Positions 26,301 to 37,900 of a stretch of 64,000 bases of DNA are shown in pieces. Each line of letters begins with the position of its first letter. The stretch's first letter is position 1. The DNA is taken from positions 43,403,278 to 43,467,277 of the forward strand of contig NW_026262701.1 of NCBI RefSeq assembly GCF_021869535.1, given 5' to 3'. The notes under the pieces were generated by a model. The model saw only the letters and a list, made by a program, of their open reading frames with translations, ran no database searches and was not told the DNA's origin. The stretch comes from Mytilus californianus (taxonomy: Eukaryota > Mollusca > Bivalvia > Mytilida > Mytilidae). Both the position numbers and the translations under genes were made by a program.

Positions 26301-29300
26301 CCAAAAAACCGTAAACTCTGACCTTTTGTCACGTGACCAATGTCTTGACCTTAGAAGCCATTAAATCGTTTGACGTCCAACTGTCTATGAATGAAGTCGT
26401 GTGCATTTCATTGACAAATTGACGCGGATAGACGTAATCACGTGACGTTGCTGAACTGTTACGTGACGTAATTGGCTAATATTTTTGAGTATTAGGTCCT
26501 GTCCATGATATAGAAAAATATTAGGTAGTACGATCAAAGACAAAACGTACAAATTGCAGATAACAGTAATCATTGGTATTATCGTAAATAATTTACGAAA
26601 TAAAAGTATTGATTATTCCCTTATTTGGTAACTTCCTCAGTACATGAATAATAGATTTTTTTTATTTTCTTATATCTAAGATGGTCCTGACAGAATTATC
26701 CTTGAACCTGCAAGCACAGATATCAACGCAATAGAAGGAACTACCTTAGGCCCTATACATTGTACTGTAACCTGTAATCCGGAATGTAAATACCAATGGG
26801 AATACAATGCGACAGGACATTTTGAAATCGTTCCAGTCAAATTGGTATCAAACCATGGCAGGACTCTTACTGTGCCACAAATTAAAAGAAGTCAGACAGG
26901 AACCTTTCGTTGTCATGTGGATAATTATTGTTCTCAAATAAACAAGACAGTAGATGTAACAATCAATGTATTTGTATTACTTCTGCAAAATCATAACTGT
27001 GACTTAAAAGAGCTTTACACGTTTAAAGTATTAACATATTTTAACTCTACCCCATGATAAGCCTTCAGTTAGTTGTCACTTGTAAGGTAGATTGTTACGC
27101 CAATAAAGAATGTTTTCAAATACATGATGGTTTCGGAATTTCGGAGTTTAGAACCGGAATAAAAGATTCAATTATATTTGTATACTCTCTGACCTATTTT
27201 ATGCTAAAAGTAATATTGAATATCAATGTACATATTATACAGCGCAAAATCAATTATAAATTAGATAGCAAAATGCAAAGACAAAAAAAATGATAAAATA
27301 TCAAAAGTGAACTGAGCTAAGGTAAGTATATTAAACACATACTAATCATTGAGTTTAATTTATATAACTTCCAATAAGTACCACTTATTGGGGTCTCTGC
27401 TGTTTATAAAAATGGCCAAACTCTTTCTACGAGTCATCGGTTCGGGCGAGACAACAAAAAAACGTGCACCTCCTTACATAGCAATTGGCAAGAATAGACA
27501 AAATAATAAAAGTTTAGTTTTGAACTATGGACTCTTCTTCACACGTAACTCATTCTTTACACTATCATTTCATATTATGTAAATGTATTCTTCTTATATT
27601 TAAAGGGATTTGGATAGTTTGCACTATGAAATAATTCCAAGAATATTGGAAACATATGCAACTTTTAAGAATAACTCTACTAATATAATGCAGCGTCATT
27701 ATTTCGAAGTTGGCAATCTCTAGGACAATGTCATCGGTCTTGAAAGCAAGAACGCAAAAGTAATAACTAAGTTGAATCTAAATAAAAGATAATATATTCC
27801 TCAACACAACTTTATCAAATTTCGTTATGATCATCTAGTTTTTATTTGAAATTATAAGCAGAACTAAATCCCAAACAAAATAATAAATACTGAAGAATGA
27901 ACAGAGTTATGTATATTTTAAATTATCAATCAAATATTCTATGAACGAATTCCTACAATGTACATGTAAAATAATGTTATACTCATTACATTTGTGTTAT
28001 GCTCATCACTTTAAAACGCATATGATAGCCTTTTCTTTTAACATAATCATTGTAATATTTTATTTTTCCAATAGTGTTCGAGTGTCCAACAAAAGGTTTT
28101 CAAGTAGTCACATCAGGCATGTTTGATGTAGGAATAGCAACATTAGTTGTTGGTTTGGTAGCTCTAATTTCAGCAACAACTCTCTTTATTCTTAAACGTG
28201 AGTTGTAGTTTACATAACTGCACAGTTTTGTAAATCGTTTTACTTATAACATTTTTTAAAGATAATTTAATATTAAGTAGTTGTGTCGTGCTTTAAATAT
28301 TTGTTTTTGTTAAGAAAATATTATGCATGTGTATGCAATTATGTGGAAAATACATGTAATTATATTTTATTCTTTGTATAATCCCTTGTTTTCCCGAATA
28401 GAAGTATAGTATAAAATAAGAAATATGAAACGAATATGAAACAAAACAGCCCATTCTCCTTACAAACAGTAATGTAGTAGATGAGGGTCTGGAAAAGGAG
28501 ATTCTTCATTCCCATATTCTTAAATGTATAAGTGTATGTATGCAATCTTAATTTATTTTGACCATTATTTCCTTCTCGTTATGTTAAAGCACATCTTTAT
28601 TCGCTATTCTCTTGAACAATTTTTAAAACCAAGGTCGAATTGTTGTTAGATAATGAACTTCACGCCAGTCTGTATGTCCGTCCGACATTCCATCCGTCAT
28701 ATTTTTAGTTTCCAATTGATATATGGAGACCCAATTTTTTAAAGTAATTGAAATTTTTATGAAATGTTTAGAAACGCTAAAGACAGGTTTAGATTGTTTT
28801 TCGTCGTTTTTATTTTTCCATTTTACAGTTTTGGTATTGGATTGTTGCAATAATTCAAAATGTTGTGGTTACCGCAAAATAAACGCAGAACCCCTGTATG
28901 ATATTGATTGACATTCTAAAGGAAATATTAAGACCACCACACACAATTTATGTTTGATTTTCTAATTTTTCAAGTTATTGTTCTTGATCATTTGGAAAAT
29001 TATAAAATGTTTCTTGTTGATAAATAGCGAACGACTTTTGAAAATGGTTGAAATTTTATTGGAGTGTTTTGGACAACTAAACAGAAGCATATTTTTCAAA
29101 AAAAAATAAATTTGTTCTGAATTATATCCCTTTATCAAATGATATTACCTTTTCATTTCATTTTAAAATCGAAATTAATACGTGCGGTTTAGTTTGTCAC
29201 AGCATCCCTAATTTCTAGAGGTGTTTGCATCATACTGTACGTGAATGTAATATAAGAAAACAGCTATATAGTATTATCAAGTTCTACATTCTAAATAACA

Positions 29301-32300
29301 TTTTCTATGCCTTTAAACTCAGATATAAATATTACAACATCTATAAAGTATCATCGTTTTATTAGTTGTATCATGAAGGGGGTTCTTCAATAACAATTTC
29401 GATCTCTTAAACTGAGGCTCTTTCACAAAGGTTGATTCCAATTAAAACAGTTCAAAGGTTTCGTTTACTTTTTGAAAAATCTAGTGCATGCATTTACATT
29501 TCAAAATATATTATATGGTTTTTTTTTTGAATCTCCAAGGGTTACTGGGGAATAGAAATATGGTCACTACAGGTCTTCTTCCGACCGGTTGAAAAACCCT
29601 TGCCAAATTGGGTCGTCCGGTGGGCTTTGCGGGATGTATAAAGTACGCAGCCACGTCCGGTCAGAATGGGGACGTTAAATCCGATGCCTCGTGTAGAGAG
29701 AGTGTTACCCTCTCTGCATGTTAAGAACCCAGGCAACAACTCTTTGAGGGTTCCGTAGGTGGACTGATGCAAGGTTATATTTCTATCCCTATCCAATATA
29801 CCCTGATTTTGCCGTGGCGGTCCAAATTTTTCCGACCTGCAACCCAGTTGACCTCTATTACCGGACCTACCTATTGGATTTATTTGGTAATTTGTTCACC
29901 AGCCAATTTTTCCTGTTTACACAGATCTTATTTTGTATGTTGAATTTTATGTTCAAAATTATGTGTTTTTTTTCAGTAAAAGCGACATTACTATCAGAGT
30001 GATAGTTTTCTCGATCGATTTGAATTATCTAAAGTCACAAAAAGTTTAAAAGTTAAAGAGTCTTTTGCAAACACGTGTTTTCGTATTCGATTGCTTTCCG
30101 TTATATACATCATCGCATGGAATCACAAGTCATGAGCAAAATGATGGTTGTCGTTAGTGAAAAAGGAAATCCTTAAATAATCGTTAGTAGCACCTGAGTT
30201 CACTAGAGGTTATGATGGGACTCGTTTTACTTAAACTTTAAGGTGTGTGGTATTTTTTTTTTTTTACTTTTGTTTATTTGTTGTTTACGATTTTTGTTTT
30301 GATATGGTGTTTGTTTTTGGTCTTCATTCAACGTACGTTATTTGAATAACCCCTGGTATCTGTTCCCACTTTTGTCCAATTAATAACAGAATCTGAAATT
30401 GTTTACAGTTTGTTTACACGAATATCTTAAATGTACTACTTGGTGCTTTAACCTGATGAGGGTTGTCAGATAATTTACTGTACCAGTAAATTGTACTTTG
30501 AATTCATTCATCCATTCATTTTTTGCAGGTGTGAAAACCAAGAATGTAAGACCAAATGAGTACGTATTATACCAAATGTTTAAATTCTGTTCATTGCAAT
30601 CTGCGAAATATATCATAGTTAAACTAATTAACATGTGTCAATATCAGGTTGAGGGCGATTAGGTCAGTTTACTAGCAAAATTGTTCATAAAATCATACTC
30701 TGAGATAAAACAAGCATGATAACTTTGTAACATATTATAATATGTATATAAAGAACACAAGTACATCAAATGTCAAATGCAATGTACCCTTTTTCAATGA
30801 ATCAAGTAAAATGCAAACATTTACTGAAAGCCAAAATATTTGTTTGTAATTAAGGTGTAAACAAATAGTGTTATTTGCAAATAGACAGCTTTATCTCTGT
30901 TCTATTTTTAATATAAAACATTTATTTATCTATTCAAAATTTGGTAGATTAAAAGTAAAAAAAAAATCTTTAAGGTAAAAAAGTTTAGATAGATAAATAA
31001 AATAGGCAAGATTTATGTGTTTTGTTGGCGTTAAAGGGAGTATGATATTGCAATATGTATCCTAGGGCAAAGATGAAAAATGCTTACATTTGTACGACTT
31101 TAAACACATTTATTAACATTTGGTGAAATTGAATGAGGATTGTATTCTTTTTAACAAATAATGTAGGTAAATATATAGTACACAATGTATTACTTTATCT
31201 AATTCTTTGGCCATTTAACCTTTTCTGGGCCCATTATTCCAAAAAAATAATGTGTGCTTGTCGTTGAAATCAGTAGATGATTGGCTACTCTCTGGATGAA
31301 TCGAAATATGCTAACAATTGTTCGAGAATTTGAGAATTTTGTGGAATGTGGAAGGCATTCGAAGGGGATTTTAGTTTTTCAAAAATGAAAAATAATTTGA
31401 CAATCTTTAGAGAAACAGATTCTTACATAGTTACTCGTGGATTTATCCAATCTCGATAGTTTAATTATCGATATGTAAAGTCCTCGCCGAGGCTCGTACT
31501 TTAAAATTCGATGACTTTACTATCTCGATTGGAAAAATCGGACAATCCACTGGTTATAATGCAAAAACCTATATGCATATACCCATGTGCAGTACAATAT
31601 AATGTCGAAGCATCTATGCTCACTCCGTTTAGAAATCATGGAATTCCTGCTGGATTTTTTCTTGGTTTGTAAATTCAAAATTGATTAATAAGACATCAAC
31701 TACTGATGTCTTTTAGATATCGCACTTCCTGAAAATAGCAATCAGGGCATTTTCAGATGGTGACGTTCCCTTGTCACCATCTTATGGTGTTTATATATCT
31801 CAACTTGTACGATTCGCTAGTGTATGTAACAACGTATTAGATTTTAGCGAGAGAAATTTATGTATTACTGAAAAATTATTACACCAGGGTTTTCGATATC
31901 ATAAACTAGTCAAAACATTTACTAAATTTTATCATCGGTATAAGGACATCATTCATAAATGTAACTCAACATGCAGACATCTTATACGTTCGGGTATTTC
32001 ACATCCAATCTTTTATGGTAATATTCTTTAAAAAGCACAAACATGTCAGTATTCACCTCAAAAGCTAACAAAACCTTTAAACAGACTTATTAAGAAGGGA
32101 TATAGTTACGATACTGTTGTCAGGTCATTAAAGATTGTATATTTTGGCTTTAATATTGATTCACTTATAGGGTCTTTGCATCGGAATTAAACATATTTAT
32201 TCTAAAACCAGTTGTTGGCATGACACTGGTTATGTTCTTCTCATATTTTTTATGATGGTATAATACTAAACCCCTAACAGGAGGGATTATGCCTGATATT

Positions 32301-34913
32301 CATATAATGAAGACATAATCTTTCAATCAGTTTAATTGAGGTCTGGAGCTGGCATGTCAGTAACTGCTAGTAGTCTGTTGTTATTCATGTATTATTGTCA
32401 TTTTGTTTATTTTCTTTTGTTTTCTATTCTGACATCGGACTCGGACTTCTCTTAAACTAAGTTTTACTGTGCGTACTGTTGTGCGTTTGTTTTTTCTACA
32501 TTGGCTAGAGGTATAGGGGGAGAGTTGAGATCTCAAAAAACATGTTTAACCCCGCCGCATTTTTGCGCCTGTCCCAAGTCAGGAGCCTCTGGCCTTTGTT
32601 AGTCTTGTATCATTTTTAATTTTAGTTTCTTGTGTATAATTTGGAGTTTAGTATGACGTCCATTATCACTAAACTAGTAAACATATTAGTTTAGGGGCCA
32701 GCTGAAGGACGCCTCTGGGTGTGGGAGTTTCTCGCTGCATTGAAGACCCATTGGTTGCCTTCGGCTGTTGTCTGCTCTATGGTCGGGTTGTTGTCTCTTT
32801 GACACATTCCCAATTTCCATTCTCAATTTTATGCATACGTAGATTTGTCATTTACACTTTTTTAAGAATGTTTTACATTGGTGAATGTGTTTATTTTTTA
32901 ACTTACTGATGGAGCATAGGGGTATCAATACTGAAATTAATTTTAGATGTGAATCAACATAATATAAAATATACAATATGCATAAATACAAAGAAACTTT
33001 TGATAAGTTTGAAATACATTTAAATTTTGAAAGTTCAGTTCATTGACTGATTTCCTTCACAGGCACTTTAAACAAGTTTTTGCATATTTTAACAATAAGT
33101 TTCCGTCTCTGTTTATATACAAAAGGTCTTTGTTTATATATAAGAGGTCATTGTTTATATATAAACAAAAGGAGGAAATAGCTTTAAATTTCCAGCTAAA
33201 ACAAACTAGTTTTCCTTTTCGTTAAAATGTTAAAATTATACTCAAAATAGTATTATTAAACAGATTAAAAATTTCAGCTCATGTACGTCTTCCAACATAT
33301 CAAAGTGCTGTTTATGTTTATTGAAATACAGTATACTGAATAATAAACAGAGCTTAAACAGTTGGATACATAATGGAGTAACACGTGGCATACGCCTAAC
33401 ACTCAGTATTTTAAACGTTTATGTTACTAAACGGATAGACAATGAAAATAGGGAATATGTTAAAGAGACAAACATCGACCAAAAAACAGAAAACAGCCCA
33501 AGGCCACAAATGGTCATCAACGCAATGATAAAGTTCTGCACCTGGATGCGGGCTTCAGCAAGTCACTTAACAATAATGTGTAATAGTTCAGCGAAATGGA
33601 CGCCACACTAAACTCCAAAACAACCATATGTACAAAAATTTAAAAAAAAAAAAAACACACAGGACTAACAAAGACTAGAGGTTCCTGATTTAGGAGAGTC
33701 GAGAAAATGCAGCGGAGTTAAACATGTGTTGTGATACACTGCCCCTATACAAATGCACCTCTAGCCAATGTGGAATTAACAAACACACAACAATATGCAC
33801 TGTAAAACTCTGTTAAAAGAAGTCCGAGTCCGGCGTTAGATAAGGTAACTGAAGAACCTAAACAAACTGACAATGATTAACACAAATTAACAAAGGACTA
33901 CTAGCAGTTACTGACATGATAACTGCAAACCTAAATTAAACTAATCGAAAGGTTGTCTTAATAATAAGAAAATCAACCACATTCCGCCCATTAGAGGTTT
34001 AGTATCATGCCATCATAAATTACTGTAAACCAAGTAATTTTCGCAAGCGATTTATTTTTGCGACTTTCGCGAGTAGAAAAATAACGCTAATATAGATCGC
34101 CGCGAACATGTAAAACTTGGATCTTTCCTCATTTAACTACATCAGGTAAATTTGAAACTCGCGATATTAAATCGTCGCGAAATGGGCATGAAAGGACTTA
34201 ACGCGAAATAAAGTATCCGCGAAAATAAGTTGGTTTGCAGTATACGAGAACATTACCCGTATCATGCCAACAACTGGTTCTAGAATAAATGTGTTTATTT
34301 CCGATGCAATACCCTATGCCTAAATCAATATTAATTCCAAAACTGCCATGATATTCAATAACTTGCCGAATGTATTGTTATTATATCCCTAGTGATTAAG
34401 TCTGTTTAAAGGTTTGGTTAGCATTTGAGATGAAGGACGACATTTTTGTAGTTTTGTAAGAATATTAACATAAATGATGGGATGTGAAATACCTAAACGT
34501 ATGAGACATGCGATATGTCTGCATGTTGATCTATATTTACGAATGAATTCCTTATACTCATGATAGCATTCAGTAAACGTTTTGAAAAGTTTGTGATAAC
34601 AGACACCCTGATATCATTGCTACAATGTAGTAAAATATATGCCTTTTTAATTCAACTTAATTTTGTTAATTCTGAATAATATCTCTGCATATTCACCTCC
34701 ATATTATGTATTCAAATGATGAATTTTCATTCTAAGCGGTTATCTCGATGCTTAATTAGATGACGTCTTGTCTAAAAAGCCACGAAATGTTGAAATATTA
34801 AAAATATTTCATTTATTGTGAATTGTTTCTTTTTGACTTTTTTGTATACGTTTCAGGCTTCAATGCAAAAAAGAGAATTTAATTGAACACGGTTGAAAAC
34901 AAATTTGACAGCT

Positions 34914-34951
<38 letters not shown>

Positions 34952-37900
34952 TTATCATAATTATCATACTTATAGTCTGCCAAACATCTCATACGACAAT
35001 ATTAAGCAGAAATTATTTTTGACGTAAATTATTTTATTTGCGATTGTGACCAAAAAATTAACGACTTGTTTTGTTCATAATTTGTGAAACATCGACATTC
35101 ACAGATATTACTTTTCTACCTTAATGATTAATTCAGTAAAACATTCTGCAATATGTCTAAAATAAATATTATAGACCACATTTATATATAATGCGCAAGT
35201 AGCATGTAATGACAATATTTTCTACCGCACATTGGCGATTCTTTTATTTATCATGCATAATCCAGCATTCACTTGCAAGAGCTTTGGTTGAATTTAAATC
35301 AAAGTGGTTTAACTGCTCCGTCGAATGGCCTTTACATATTAAGGTCCGTGCATGGCCACAAAAAGTTGTCCTAAACATGTTTTGAGGAAAAAACGACGAT
35401 GTACTGGTGTCTGAATTCACAAGAGACATGTTTTTGCGGTCTGAGATTTCTCAAAACCAGTATAGTCTGATTTGTAATTTTACCGATTGTGACATTTTGT
35501 TTGAGTCTAGATTCGCATGGCGACTGAAGCATGCATACATGTAGCAATAAAGTCTTTACCTATCAACCCATCCTGTCTCGCTACTTTTGGAGTTTGCAAT
35601 TACCTCATGTTTTGGTTGCTACCTTGATTTGTCTTAATCAATTTACGAAATTTGAACATCTGTAAACTTCCTGTTATCCATCACCAGTTTAAAGGGTTGT
35701 GTTATTAATTTCAAATGCAATTAGAAATAATTTAGATAAGCAAAATATAGTAACATTAGGGTAATACTCTGTTGTCTAATTACAGAATCAACACCTATAC
35801 AAGACCCCAGGTAATTATAAAAATATTTATATTTTACAGCACTCTAATTTCTTATGATAATTTTGTTTATTTAAAATAGGATAATTTTCTAATATTCATG
35901 CAGAAATTTAGAACCCGCTTCAAAAATAAGTTTTTATCTGAATAAAACATGTTGATTGCTTTGACGTAAAACTTGCAAACTTTGAGTTGAATAAAGTATC
36001 TTACATTTAATTGCAGACGAACTCAATCAACTTATGATACAAGTGTCACGAGTCTAAAAAAAATCTACAATATAAACGTTAAAAACCAAAACAAAAAGAA
36101 AAAAAATGGTTAAGAAAATTTGAAAAGGGTTTTCTAACATTTAGAATTTTAAGATTTTGTATTTAGTGTTTCATACATAGGTTTTTTTTCATAGTTTGGA
36201 GTGAAAAATGAATATATATGTGTAGATATATATAACGATGTTCTTCTCTGCCCGTCAATCTTTTTGATACCTTTGAGTGTTTATTTTTGAATAAGGTACT
36301 TAATTTGCTCAGCTTATGTTATTTGATATTCAGTCGTGAATTTTTTTGTTTTCATTGCACTGTTTTCATGCTAATAGTTTCAGATCTGTTTCGCACCAAC
36401 TTGTTGTTTAACAAAACCTTTAATTCGTATTAATTAACAGGAAATGCTAATAACATACTCCTATATGACCAAAACCGATCTTAAAACAAAAGCCAAATTC
36501 ATCTTAATAGGTCAACTTTGCCTGAGGGAGTTGAAAACTTAGTTTCTTAATAATTTCTAAATTCATAAACAGACAATTTACGGAAAGTTTGTTATAAATC
36601 ATGCCAGTAAAGCGGTCATCAGATCTGCTTTGCAGTCATGTACACACATGTACTGGTAGACGATAATTTTAATTTTAGTCATATGAAATAAGGATATGTG
36701 GTGTGATTGTTAATGAGACAAATATTCAAGAGTCTAAAAGACATCTATTGAAGCAAATATAGGGGACCATACGGACTTTTAACAATATGCAATGAGCAAA
36801 AACCATTAAGTCAGCTACATGTATAAAAATGTGAAACTATTCAAACGAAAAATCCAACAGCCTGATCATGAAAAACAAATCAAAGAAAAACAAATGCAAC
36901 CAATGACAACCACTGTAAAACGGGCTCCTGATATGTTTGTGAGCGCTCAAACCTCCCCTCACTTAAACAGAGATGTAACAACAGACCCCAATAGGATTGT
37001 AAAAAGTAAAATAACAAAAATATCAAACTCCAAGGAAAATTCAAAACGGAAAGTCCCTCATCAAATGGCAAAATCAAAAGTTCAAAAAAATCAAACGAAT
37101 GGAAAACAACTGTCAACATGTTTTAAATACCCAAAAACTAATTTGCACGATATCTATTTTTTTGATTCAGGAAATTATTCTCTTTGAGTTTTACTTTTCA
37201 TAACTTTTTGTCAATAATGAAACGCATTGATAATATCTAAATATTAATAGTTCTGATATATATGAAGAATGTGGAATAGCACCTGGTGAGAATACTTACG
37301 AAAACATTGAAGACGGGTAAGTACTTATTTGCTTCGAAAACATTTATATAAGAGACATTCGGAGTGCAACTTGACTAACACTTTGCTTTGGTATCTACTA
37401 AATACATGTACATTAAATGCATTTGTAACATTTTCATTTGTGTCTTTGTTTAAATGAAATGTTATCTGGTATTCGGGAGGTGACTTAATTTTAGTTACGT
37501 CATCATATTGGACAATGAAAAGGCTTAAACATCACATACATGTATATATATTAAGTTAAATTTTGTACAAATTATGTGCTTTTCTGAACGTCTCTGTAAA
37601 TACGTAGTGCCTAATCCATGTTTTTTTTCAAATTATGTAGAACAAACAAAAATATTTTCTCGTGAAAATCTAAACTTTTAATCACGCATATACGATTCAT
37701 CCGATAATTTGACTTTTCATATAATTATCAATATCCATTTTCCGAGTAGTTGTATATTCGTTACCATGGTTACAGGACATTAAATCAAAGACACGGATTC
37801 GTAATGAAATTTACACACCAACTAAATAACCGTCCAATAAAAATAGATATACGAACAAAGAGATTCAACGAACAATACATGGGCCAGTTAGCCCGACTTG

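Noticed and set aside
33321-33611. 96-residue frame
   Set aside because: It is antisense to the 3' region of the inverted Penelope-like copy (33420-34560).
35244-35429. 61-residue - strand frame with protein-like composition inside a tail intron
   Set aside because: It might be a transposon remnant, but I could not match it to any family motif.
36819-37187. 122-residue lysine-rich frame between receptor tail exons
   Set aside because: It overlaps a diverged Penelope-like tail and has low-complexity A-rich composition.
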